Origin: Niebla homalea
Taxonomy: Eukaryota > Ascomycota > Lecanoromycetes > Lecanorales > Ramalinaceae
DNA: 64,000 nt
NCBI GenBank assembly: GCA_019925105.1
Contig: JAHGAU010000022.1
Coordinates: 806,001 to 870,000, forward strand
Direction of reading: 5' to 3'
Below the pieces are notes generated by a model. It did not search any database. It saw nothing but the letters and a program-made list of their open reading frames with translations, and was not told the origin of the DNA. A program made the position numbers and the translations under genes. Below, one piece after another: positions 1 to 11,886 of the stretch (its first letter is position 1; each line of letters opens with the position of its first letter).

Positions 1-3000
1 TAAATTATAAATTTATAAAGCTATTTTTATAATAATATTAATTTTTATATTTATTAAAATAATTTTTATAACTTTTAATTATTTAAAGACCCATTTAAAT
101 TAATTATTATAAATTAATAATCGTAAAGAATAAGTTTTATTTAACGGTATTAAGATTTATACGTATAACGGAAATATATAAATTTAATTAAGTAATATCG
201 TTAAAGAATTTAATAATATCTTTAAAGATAATAATATTATAATTAATATATTAAAGAATCAATATATATTTATTAACCTTTAATTAAATATAATTATTAA
301 ACTTAAGAAAATATATAATATTAAGCGTAAAAATTAAGAAATTATAGATTAAGCTTTAAATAAGATATATAATAAGGGTAAGTTATATTAATTTACGTAA
401 TTTACGGAGTTTTTATACTTTATTTTTATTATTTAACGTAATATTTTAAATAGACGTAAAGGCTATATTATAATTAATATTTAGTTACTTAATAAAATTA
501 CGATTCCCGATTTATATTTATTATTATTATAATAAGAAATAATTTCTTTAATTATAAATTATAAATATATTACCGTAATTAATACCCACGGTAATTTTTA
601 TTAATTTCTTATACGTAAATTTAACCAGTATAAAATCTATATTATTTCTTATAGGGGTTAAAAGGAATTTTCGGTTATATTAATAGGTTTTAAAAGTAAT
701 TTTCCGTATATATAAAAATAAATAAATAATATATTACGTTTAATACGAGATTTTATGCGAATATTCATAAATAATATAATTATTTTTAATTATTTATTAA
801 ATAAATCTATTATTTATTTACGTTAAGTCTTTTAGATTCTTAAAGATAAATAAATAAACTTTTTATTAATAAAATTATTTATCGGTTACTTTACGATTAA
901 GTTCCTTAATTAATAAGTTAATTTTTAAAGATATTTACGCTTAATAATAAATTTAAAATTATTTAAAATTTTAAATTTTTTAACTTATTAAGAAATTTTA
1001 AAGTTTTCTTTAATCTTATAAATTAATTATATAGCGGAGTAAAAAATTATGCTTAACGCGTTACCCCGCCTTAAGTATATAAAATCTCTTTTATTATAAA
1101 TTTAAAAAAGTAAATCCAGAATATATTAATCTACGTTATAAATAAAAGATATCTTAAATTAAGTTTATATTTACTTAAGAAAAGGATTATACTTTTAAGG
1201 ATTTTAAAAACGTATTTTTAAAATCGTTATTTCTTATATATTATAATCTTAATTAATCGCTATTTATTAATATTAATATATTAAAGAAATTAAGTATTAT
1301 GGCTATAATATATTATATTAAAAATAACCCGTTACCTTATAATACTATAAAGATTAGCGATTTATTAAAAATTGCGTATAATAAGGTATAATTAATAATA
1401 TTCCTTAATAGAAGTTTAAATATAACCAAAAAAATTATTAACTTACGGAATTAAAGATTATAAGTATAATTTAGGTTAAACGTAAAATCAGATACTTAAT
1501 TAAAATAAATTATTATAAATTTAATTATATTATTTTTACGGATTATAATATAATTATTAATATTTTTAAATAAATTAATTTAAAGACCTTTATAATTAAT
1601 AAGCTTAATCTCCGTTTAATTTACGCATTAAAATATTTATTAATATTTAATATTTTATTATATTATAAGTCTGATTTAATAAATACCGTTCCCGACGTAC
1701 TTTTACGATTAATTAATAATACGTAAAATTTATTTATAGAAATCGGAATTCTCGATAACGTAAATAATAGTAAATTAATTGCTTTCTATTATATTTATAT
1801 TTTAAAGGAATTTAAAGAGTAAATTAAAGAAGAATATATAAAAGATAAAATATAAATAAAATTATAGAAAGTTTTAATAATTGAAAAGAAACTAAATTTA
1901 TAAAATATAAAAATTAAATTACGCTTTATATTAAAGGACGGCCTTATTTATAACTTAAAATCCGTTAATTATCTATTATAATTATTTATATTTAATAAAC
2001 TTAAGGAAGTAATCTTTTAATAAGTATATAATAGTTTATTATATAATAACTTTAATTAATCCTATAATAAATTAATGAACTTAATATATTTATTTAGGTT
2101 AAGTAAATAGCTACGGAAATATATCGCGTATTACCTTAAGTATAGCCTTAATTAAATTAAAAAATATATACTTTATAAATTATTTTAATTAATTTTAAGC
2201 TTATTAATTATCTTTTATATAATTTATATGGATTTTATTATTGCTTTATTAAATTAATATAATTACGATATACTCCTTATTATTACCGATAAGTTTTTTA
2301 AGTGAGTATTTTTATTCTTTAATAGTATTAAATTTAAAATTAATAATTAAGTAAATTTATTATTAATTAAATTAATAAGATAAAAATAAGGAATTCCTTT
2401 TAATATTATATTAAATAAAAATCATAAATTTATTTCTATATTTTAGAAATCTATATTTAAAGAAATAAATACTTATATTCTTATATTTAACGTATATTAC
2501 CCTTAAATTAATAATTAATTTAAACGGACTAATTAAATAATTAAAATCGCATTATATTATTTTATAATTATATATTTAAACTATAGTTAAATAAATATTA
2601 TATTATATATTTAAGGTATCTTAAATAATTTAAAGTTAACGTTAATTAAATTTACTTTAAATAAAATTTATTATAATATAAATATCCGTAACCTTTTAAA
2701 CCTTTTAATAACCTCTTTAATTCCTAAGTACGATATACTTTAATTATAAAATCGTAAAGAAGCTTAAAACGTACTGGAATTTACGTAAATAATAATTAAA
2801 TTCCGGTATAATTAAGGTTATAAGTTAATTTAATTTAATGTTAATAATTTGGTCTATTTAAAGTTATACTATAAATATAATATTTTTAATATTGAAAATT
2901 ATAAGCTATATTAATAACGTACTAAACTTTTTATTATTATAAAGAAAATTAATTATTTTATATATAAGCTTAAATTATTTATTAATATAAAAATAATACC

Positions 3001-3430
3001 GGTTATTTTAATTAATATACTTAAGTTAATTAATAACCCAGCAAAAAATCTTTTTAACCGATAATTTAACCGTAATATACCGTTTATATTCGAAGTAGAT
3101 TTTAAGAATGAAAAAGAATATATTATTAAAAGAATTATTCATAAAGAAAGAAACAATAAATATTTAATTAAATAAGTTACTTAAGGTATAGAATACAATA
3201 ATAAGCTTCCGTTATTAAAGTTACACTTAAACTTACTATATAAATTCTATATTACGTATCTTAAATTCAATAACGTTATCGTTATCCGCTATGGTAAACC
3301 TTATACTTAAGGTATTATTGCTTTATTGCGATTACCGGCGTTTACCGAAGTAATATCCTTATTATCCACCGGCATTCCTCGTACGCTCCGTCTTAAGCGT
3401 AATCGCGGCCGCCCCCGTAAAATTAAGTAA
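1..3430 (+). pseudogene. Ty3/gypsy chromovirus pol remnant (gypsy A)
   Basis: A decayed pol gene whose 5' part lies outside the window. Read on the plus strand, it shows reverse transcriptase at about 480-1060, integrase at about 2230-2580 and a chromodomain-like segment at about 3086-3240. The RT active-site box reads FINN at 764-775, where the family has Y/F-V/I-D-D. The integrase triad reads Asp (2288-2290), Asn for Asp (2414-2416) and Lys for Glu (2522-2524), all explained by G-to-A on the coding strand. The tail ends in RGRPRK (3404-3421), an AT-hook type motif, and a stop at 3428-3430. RNase H should lie between 1060 and 2200 but is too decayed to place. Many stops fall at former Trp or Gln codons, so it is certainly inactive. 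The order RT-INT-chromodomain identifies a chromovirus; confidence is high for gypsy and good for the chromodomain. Confidence 0.88.
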
Positions 3431-3700
3431 GATTTTAATATAAGAGTATAGGATACATAGAGTATCACGTATTATTAAGCATAAGTATTTACATTGGTAT
3501 ATTAAGGTAAACGTTACTATAAGTAGTAGCCTTTTTTTTCTTTTAATAACATTTATTATATATATATATAATATAGGAAATACGCGGGAGTATTTATAGG
3601 TATAAGATACTTTAGGATCCCATCTGCATTCAGGTAGAATCATGATTCATACATTATGACACCTTTTGGTCCATACACCAACAGAATAATAATAATAATA
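3431..3700. other. Less mutated segment after gypsy A, possible 3' LTR
   Basis: This follows the gypsy A stop codon and is richer in CA and TG than its surroundings, especially 3600-3680. In position it could be the 3' untranslated region and 3' LTR of gypsy A, but no second LTR copy is in the window to compare, and I could not fix TG...CA ends. No gene is seen. Confidence 0.3.
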
Positions 3701-5797
3701 AAAATTTTATATTTTAAGCTGCTCCGGAGCGTTATATATATTTAATTAAGCTCCGGGCATTAACTTAAATAATCTTATTAAGTGGTTAATATTAAATATA
3801 CGCCGAGAAAAGTCGAAATTAATAAAATCGTAAAAATAAACGATTTTAAAAAAATTATCGTATACCCGGTTTATAATTATAATTTTTTAAGAGCTAAATC
3901 TCTTAAAAACGACGTCTTTAAGGTCTTATTAAGTTACATTATAATATAGGGTTATCCTAAAGTTTATTATCTTATAGGTTTAGAAGCTTAATAAATTCCT
4001 TATATTTTTATAGCGGTAAGGGCTTTATAAGGTTATCCGTTAATATCTTTATTATAAGTATATACTTAATATTAATCGTTTTCTTCTAATATTTATAGTA
4101 TAATTAATAATAATATATATTTATATAGCGGAGTTTTATTATAAACTATAAGTTTATCCCTTAAATTATACGGATTATTTAAGTATTATTATACTTAATC
4201 TTTAATAAATAAAATAAACCTAATTTAATTAACTTAAAGAAACGGTTTTATTATATTAATTCTTTTATTATAAGGATAAGGCTAAGGAGCTTAACTTTAA
4301 TAAAGCTTATTAAAACCGTTTTTTACTTTATTACTTTTTAATTAATTAACTTTTTAAAAAGTTTAAAAAGATAGCTTTTTAAGCTATATTGTATTTTAAA
4401 ATCGTTAATAAATAATATATCTAAGGATATTATAAAAACGGTATACGGATTAATGATTTTTCCGTTATATACGATAATATAATACTTAATATATATAAAA
4501 TATTATAATATCCTTATAGTTACTTTTAAGTATTATTTTAACGGATTTATAAGGAACTTAAATAACTTAAACGTTAAGTACGTAATATCCGTTCGAATAA
4601 TAACGGCCGTAAAGTTAATAAAGCCGATAAACTACTAATATATATAGATCTCTTAAAGTAAGGTTTACTTAATATTTTTAATAAGAACTTTAATATTCCG
4701 TAGAAGTATTCCAGGAGTATAACTTTTTATAACGTTAAACTTTATTATAAGCTTATCGATATAACTATCTTAATATAAATAGATTTCTTAACTTAATCGA
4801 TTTTATATTATACTTATACCTAGGAATTACTCTATTTTACTTAGGTTTTTTATCTTATAGATCTTAAAGAATTTACTTTAAAAGTTATTTACTTTTTAAT
4901 TATACTTATAATCGTAAATAATAACGATATTGTTTAAAAAAAAAGAAAATTATTATATAGTTATTAATAAAGAAATATTCGATTTCCGGGACTTATTTTA
5001 AGCTTAAATTTATAAGGGTTTTTAAGAGATTTTTAAATTATAAAGCCGATAATTATTTAAGCTTACATAAAGCTTAAAGTAAAAGCAATAAACCTTTATT
5101 TTTATACCCTTTTAATAATTTAATATAGGTAAGTTTATTTATTTCGCTGTTAATAAATACATTAACGGCGTTTTACTATTTTATATCCAAATTAAATACG
5201 GCTATTATAACCATAAGTACCCTAAGAACCCTAATTATTAGGGTAGCCGTAAATGTATCTTATTTAATCTTTTATAAATTACTTTTTATATAAAGTTTTA
5301 CTTTATATTTAATAAGATACTTTTTATTATTAAATTTATATTTAAATACTTAAGTAATAAATATTAATATTTTATCCGCTTTTTTAATATGTTTAAATAG
5401 GACCTCTTCTTATATATTCTTCTCTTTAAGAGCTTTAAGTTTTACTTGAATTATTAACTTAAAACCCGTAAGATATAGGTATTTTAATATATAATAATAG
5501 TATTTTAATTTAATAAGTAAAGTATTATAATAAAGTATACTTATTTTTAATAAAGAAAAAAATAACTTCTTATCCTTCTTATATAGCTTATAAGATAGTA
5601 AAAATGTAGTAAATACTATATAATATAATAGCTTTATTTTATTTATAATTAAAGTAAAAGCTATAACGTAACTTACTTTCTTTATACCTTTTATAATTCG
5701 TTTTCCTTTAATAATATCGCTTATATTAAAATCGGATTTATTAACATTTTTCTTTTTTAACCTTAAAGCTAATAAAGCTAATAAAGTTAATAATGAA
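3701..5797 (-). pseudogene. Ty1/copia pol, 3' part (RT and RNase H)
   Basis: Read on the minus strand, this is the end of a copia polyprotein. At about 5400-5230 the RT start reads VFKYKFNNKKYLIKYKVKL, the conserved opening of copia RT, preceded by a KALKEKN segment. The RT box reads FFLNNIVIIYD, with the two catalytic Asp now Asn (4929-4934 on the plus strand). RNase H lies at about 4420-3900, with recognisable KTV, ELI and INL segments typical of copia RNase H. The piece belongs with 17723-20270: LINE copies L1 and L2 were inserted into it. The 3' LTR should lie near 3640-3780 but was not delimited. Inactive through many RIP-type stops. Confidence 0.88.
5784..5797. repeat. Target-site duplication of L1, left copy
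   Basis: AAGTTAATAATGAA here matches AAGTTAATAATAAA at 11576-11589, with one G/A difference. The pair brackets L1 exactly and sets its ends. Confidence 0.85.
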
Positions 5798-5811
5798 TTG
5801 ATATTTAAAGG

Positions 5812-7600
5812 ATAGCGACGAACAACGGGACCCCAGAGGTCAGAAACGATGCACGCGTATATAACTTAAGTAATAATAAGGATAATACCTTAAATACGAT
5901 AAACAGAAGCGGAATCATAGTAAAAATAAAAAGGGAGGAAGGGTAAACGGCTTAAATTAATAGGAACAATAATAAATCGTATAAATAATATAATAAATAT
6001 AAAATAAAAAAACCTTAAATTAAATAAAAAACCTATAATTAATAAGATATACGTAAAGGGACGCGTATAACGCATAAAGGTATTATTATAAAAAATAATA
6101 AATAAAAAGCGGAGGGTATAAAGATAATATACGGGAACGGATAAAAGGTAAACGGAAGCGTAAAAAGCCTTATTAAGTATATATAAACTGGGAGAAAGCT
6201 GGGTAAAAATAGGGAAATATTAAGTAAATAAGAATAAGTTATAAAAAAAGGTAATTATTAAATATATAAAGGAAAAGTAAAAAAGGAGGAAACGGTAAAA
6301 ACGTTAAAAAGCTTTTTATAATTATATAGAAGGATATTATGTTAAAGACTTAACCAATACTATAAATCGGATTACGGGAAATAAAAGACTTCTACGTAAA
6401 TATAGGGAGAAATTTAAAGGAATTAAAAAAGTTACGTAAAGCTTAAAGGGCGGTAATAAAGGCGCCGGCGGATAAAAACGAAAAAAAACAGAAAGGATAC
6501 GTATAAAGTAAAAAAGCAATAGAAAAAACTTAAAAAAAAAAAGCGGGGATAAATTAAATAATAAAAACTATAAAGGCGGCGCCGGTATTAATAATAAAAA
6601 AAATAAAAATAAAGAAGAAAACGGCGGTATTAAGGAAGGCGAAAATAATAATTATATAATTATTAAGTGAAAAAAAAAAAGCATAATAATAAAAATAAAT
6701 CTATTATAATTAATAAAGGCGTTTAAAATAACGGGAGAATTATTAATAAAATAAATTATTACGGTACGTAAACTATAAAATAAGGATATCCTCCTTAATA
6801 TAGCCTTATTAAAAATAAGAAAAAGGTTAAAAAAGTTAAAGGGATAAATCGGTAAAAAAAGGTATAAAACAATAAAAATATTAAAATAATCCTTTATTAT
6901 TACGGTAAACGGGATGTATTTAATAAGGTTTATAAAAAAAGAAAAGGAAATTACTTTAAAATGGATAAAAAAGAAGAATATAGTTCTTTATTTTAAGTTA
7001 AAGATCATTAATTATAGTCTCCTTTTTATAATAAAGAGGTTAAACGTTTTTAATTATATAAAGAAATATTCTATAATTATTTTAAGTATAACGTTAATAA
7101 GGATATATAATAATATCCTTAATAAAGGGGTAATAAAGTGTAAGTCCCTTAAATTAATAAGATTTTAAGATTAAATAACGGATATTTATTAAAACTTTAA
7201 ATATTAAAGGTATAAGTATATTATTATAAAATACCTTAATAATATAAAGTATATAATATATATTAAAGGGTATAATATATATAAATACACTAACTTAATA
7301 ATAAAGGGCTTAATGAAAAATACGCCGAAATATATAATATATAATAATAATAATTATTTAATATAAAACTTACGGTATATAATAAAAATAAAGGAGACTT
7401 AACGTAAGGAAATTAGGATAATAATTAAGGTTTAACGCTATAATTTATATAAACTTAAATTAACGAAATAATTAAAAATAGTCTTAAGACGTAAATAAAG
7501 CTTATTAAATAAAAAAAAATAAAACATAATAACCAATAATATAAAGAAGAAAAAGTTTATAACGATATTAACCCTTAAAGCCGGCCGCCCGACCAGGATT
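5812..7600 (+). pseudogene. LINE L1 ORF1 remnant
   Basis: The ORF1 start is recognised by its match to the intact starts of L2 and L5: GCG ACG AAC follows an ATA (5812-5814) that was ATG. The frame is then broken by many stops. In this family ORF1 encodes a Gag-like RNA-binding protein. Around 7150-7340 the frame has spaced Tyr and Lys residues that look like former CCHC zinc knuckles (Cys to Tyr by RIP), but this is weak. The exact 3' limit is not visible. Confidence 0.7.
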
Positions 7601-7639
7601 ATTATTATAATAAAAAGATTAAGATAAATAATACTTAAT

Positions 7640-10600
7640 TTTAAGGAAAAACCATTTATATAAATAAAAGTTAATAAAGAAAACTTAACGGATATTAATA
7701 TTTAATATATTTACGCTTTTAAAAATAATATAATATAATATACGTAAGGAAATATTTAAAGCTATAATATTAATATTTAAATTTAAGGAAATAAAGGATA
7801 TTAATATTATAATAATATAAAAGCTATTATATAGTCTATATATTTACTTTTTAATTAACCCGGGAAATAATTTTTATTTAACCTTTAAGGGTAATAAAAC
7901 GATATAAATATACTTCTTTATTAATAAGAAATTAAATATAAATAATCAAAACGTTATTTATTACGGAAAGAACCTAGATATACTCCGGATTATATAAGAG
8001 GAAGATATTAAAGGTATCCTGAATATTTATAATACATATAATTTATTATTAATTAATAAGAAAAAACTTTTTACAATCCCGTTATTTAAGGATATTATAA
8101 TTATATTTAATAAATACCTTTTAATAAAGGATTTTAATCTTTATTACGTTTAATAAAATAAAAATAATTATGGGATTAATTATACTGAATTTAAGGAGTT
8201 ATTAATAGTTATAATACGGTTTAATTTTATATTATTAATATTAAAAAGGGTTATTATATAAAAAAGTTATAAACTTAAAATTATAATTAACTTAATATTC
8301 AGCTTGGAAAATATTATTAACTTAATTATAATATATAAATTTTAAGAAAACCTAAAATACGGTTCAGATTACGTCCCGATATAAATAACTTTAAATTAAT
8401 TTATTAACGTAACTCCGTTTTTATTATTTAAACGGGCGTAAAAAACGGTTAAGGAAATTAAAATATTAATAAAAAAGGTAAAAATAATATCTTAATTAAT
8501 AAAGTTTCTTTAACTTAATAATAAGGAATAAATTAACTGTTTTATAAAACGGATAATAAAGGCTTTAAATAAAATGGTTAATATTATAATCTTAATAATA
8601 AAGCTATCTTAAAGAGTTAAAACTTATTAAAATGAAGAATATATAAAGGCGATTATAAAGGTAAAAACGCTTATAAAATATATTATTAAATATAGGAATT
8701 AAAAGACGTTTTAATAATTAAAAGAAACTTAAAAAAAAAAAAAAAAGAAAAAATTATCCAGAAAACTAAATAAATATACTTCCGGGTTATAATATATAAT
8801 TCGGCGGTTTCCTTTATAATATTTAAAAATTAATAAAATACAGTAAAAAATAGAATAAAAAATTTAAATTTATTTTTAAGTTTTTACCTTTAAAAAAATT
8901 AAACGGTATAATAATAAATACTTTTAACGGTAAAATTAAGGCTCTTGAAAAAGCGTTTTTTCCCTTATTACCGGAAGTTAATTTAATAGATATTAATGGT
9001 ATAATATATCCTAAATTAATAATAATAAATAAAATAATAACTTAAAAGATAATAATTAAAATAATTAATAAACCGAAAAAGGATAAGGCCCTTAAACTTA
9101 ACGGTATATTAAATAGGTTCCTATCTATAATAATATTATTATTCGGAGAGGTCTTTATTTATTTATTTTAAGTTTACCTTAATATAGAATATTATTTTTA
9201 TAAATTTAAGGAAATTAAAATAATTATCCTTAAGAAGTTAGTTAAGTTAAATTACTTAAAAATAAAATTATATAGACTTATAATACTTTTTATACGTTAA
9301 ATAAGACTTTAAAGATAATAATTATAAAGATTTTAAATAATTACGTAAAAAGGTATAGGCTATTCCTTAATTAATAAATAAGGACAAAAAGAAAATGGTT
9401 AACGGAGACAGCTTTTAAAGGCTTAATTAATAGCGTATATACGGTATAAGGCTATAGGAAGAAATATATTATAAGTCTTCTTTCCTTAAATATTATAAAA
9501 ACGTTTAATAAGGTAAATTACTAAAAATTATTATATAATTTACGGAAAAAAAAGGATTTTACTTTTTTTTTATAAATTAAATAAAGAATTTCTTAAGTAA
9601 CCGAGTAACGTTAATTAACCTGGGATAAAAGATAAGTATAATAAAGCCCGCGATAATAAAGATTCCTTAAAGGTTATTTATCTTTTTAATTTTATTCTTA
9701 TTCTTTAATAATTTACTTATTAAAAACTTAATAAAGTTAAAATAAAAAATTTAAATAAAAAGCTTTATTAACGATATTTACCTTTTAGTTTATAGTATAT
9801 TTACTTATATAAATTATTTAAAGCTAAAATAAACTTATAAAGTTTATTTATAATAAATAAAAATATATAAAACTTAATTCGCCCCGTATAAGTATAAACT
9901 TATTTATATAATAAAAAGCTTAAAGTTATACAATATAATAACTATAATAGACTTAAATAGTATAATAATAAAACCGGAAGTTAATATTAAGGTACTTAAC
10001 CTATAAATTAATAGGAAATTAAACTAAAAGGATTATATAAAAAAAGTTTAAAAGAAAATAATTTTATAAAAGAAAAACTTTATTTACCTTATAATGTTAA
10101 TGTAAGAAGTTACCTTATAAAAAGTTAAAACCGTTTATTAAGCGGTTATAAAGTTTACGATAATATATACGGTAATTATTTAATATATATTTAAAAATAT
10201 ACTTAAATATAAAAAAAGCCCGTCCGGTAACTATAAAAAGTCTAAAACCGATATTTAAAAGTAATAAGTAAAGTATATAAAGCGACTCCCGTCCCAGTAT
10301 TGGAATCCGAGGTCTTTATTATTAATAGAGTTAACCCTAGATTAAATAGTTACCCAAGCGAAGCTTAAAAGGGGTACGAACTTAATTATATTAATAAAAA
10401 ACGAACGTATTTATTAGAATTATAAGAAACCTTAAATAAGAAAGCGTAAAGAAGCAATATTTATTTTTTTTATAAAAGTTAAATTAAAGTAAGTTAAAAA
10501 AAAGGTCGATTTAACTTACGTTTAAAAAGTTAACGTAAGATTATATAAATTCTTATTTAAAGTAAAAACGGCGGAAAAAAAGAAAACTATAAAAACGAAG

Positions 10601-11120
10601 TTAACGGCGATTACTTTATAAACTATAAAGAAATAAATAGAACATTAACGTAAATATAAAAAATCAATCCCTTAAAGGTAATAATATCCGGCGTTAAATA
10701 ATAATAAAATTATTAATAAATATTTCTGGCGTTACGGGATTATAAGAAAAGGTAATAACGTATTAATAATCCAATTCCGGATAAATAAAAACGGCTTAAT
10801 CTATTTCCTTTTTATTATATACGTTAATAACCGGATTAACGTTAATTACGAATATAAATAATAAAAATAAAACGCCGTATACGTATTAATCTCTTATTTA
10901 ATATTTAAAAAGCTTAAACCGGGATTAATTAAAAAGGTAGGGATTAATAATTATTATTAAATACTTATTAATAAAAAAGGGTATTAAAGCGGTTATTAAA
11001 TTTATAATAATTATAAGTTTATTATTATAATTTAACTTAATTAAGGAAATAAAAAAAGTAATTAAAAACTTAATTAAGAAACCTCGCTGCTAACTTAAGG
11101 GTAAAAATTAATAACGGGAA
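7640..11120 (+). pseudogene. LINE L1 ORF2 remnant (endonuclease, RT)
   Basis: ORF2 supplies the endonuclease that nicks the target and the reverse transcriptase that copies the element there. The endonuclease lies at about 7700-8400: KDFNLYYV replaces the GDFN box near 8130, and GSDYVPI near 8370 replaces the SDH box. RT spans about 8930-9950. NKPKKDK at about 9070-9090 is the finger motif, LSLNIIKTFNKV at about 9490-9525 is the palm motif with Asp to Asn, and FIND at 9764-9775 is the FADD-type box with one Asp lost. A Cys-rich C-terminal domain is hinted at around 10740-10920 (ends NAVYVLISYL). Every change at a key residue fits G-to-A. Confidence 0.88.
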
Positions 11121-11575
11121 AACTATACTTAATAGGGGGCTAAAGGGGCTATAAATATTTAAGCGGTATAAAAAACGATATTATATTGGTCGGTAAAGTT
11201 ATATAAATAAAATAATAATAATATATATATCGGTAAAGATATTTAATAATATAATCGGAATTCTAAAATTTTAATATTAAATAAACCCGTAAAGTAACGG
11301 AAAAATAATAAATTTAAAAGTAACCTTTAAGTAAATTTAATTATAATATTATAGGTTTTCTTAGAAAAAGCGTATAAATAAATTCTTACTCTTTAAACGG
11401 TTATAAATGCTTTTAACTTTTAAGACGTAAGTAAAGGCTGGGTGGACACCGGTTTTTATTCTTAACGTTATGGATATCGGGTTTTTTACGGCTATTAATA
11501 AAGTTAAATAACCGAGTATTAAAGAACGCCGGAATTAGCTTAGCTAGATCCGTAATATAAATCAATCAATCAATC

Positions 11576-11589
11576 AAGTTAATAATAAA
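11576..11589. repeat. Target-site duplication of L1, right copy
   Basis: AAGTTAATAATAAA, partner of 5784-5797, directly after the CAAT tail of L1. Confidence 0.85.
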
Positions 11590-11873
11590 TCTAATAATAA
11601 AATTAATGGTTTATTATTATTATTATTACCAATACCGTTATTTCCTCCGTTATTATTCTTAGATATTATATCGTAATTTATTAATATTAAAGTTAATAAG
11701 AATAGATATTTTTTTATTGTTTTTTTCCTTTTCTTTTTTATATTAAGTTAGCGATATTATTTATAAATTCCTTTTTTTCTTTATTATTTAATAATAGCTT
11801 AATAATTATATAAAATATATCTATTTCTGGAATAATAATTAAATAAAAGAATAACTCTTTTTTAAGTTAAGTT
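11590..11873 (-). pseudogene. Copia segment between L1 and L2
   Basis: Once L1 and L2 are removed by their target-site duplications, this stretch joins the integrase part (17723 upward) to the RT part (5783 downward) of the minus-strand copia element. It should be the low-conservation linker between integrase core and RT. It is Lys/Asn-rich in translation with no motif I can name; position is the main evidence. Confidence 0.6.
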
Positions 11874-11886
11874 AAGTTAATATTAT
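11874..11886. repeat. Target-site duplication of L2, left copy
   Basis: AAGTTAATATTAT, repeated exactly at 17710-17722. Confidence 0.85.

Larger units (their letters stand above)
5798..11575 (+). mobile_element. Full-length non-LTR retrotransposon (LINE copy L1)
   Basis: A 5.78 kb LINE-type element, probably of the fungal Tad1 clade, inserted into the copia element in the opposite orientation. It has a very short leader, ORF1, and ORF2 with an endonuclease and reverse transcriptase. Its 3' end has the family motif GCCGGAATTAGCT (about 11529-11541) and a CAAT-repeat tail (about 11561-11575) instead of poly(A). A 14 bp target-site duplication flanks it. L2, L3 and L5 are full-length relatives elsewhere in the window. 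Heavy RIP leaves dozens of stops. Clade assignment is by overall organisation and remains an inference. Confidence 0.93.

Noticed and set aside
11561..11575. CAAT repeats as independent microsatellites
   Set aside because: They occur at the 3' ends of LINE copies next to the conserved GCCGGAATTAGCT or its relative and are their tails.
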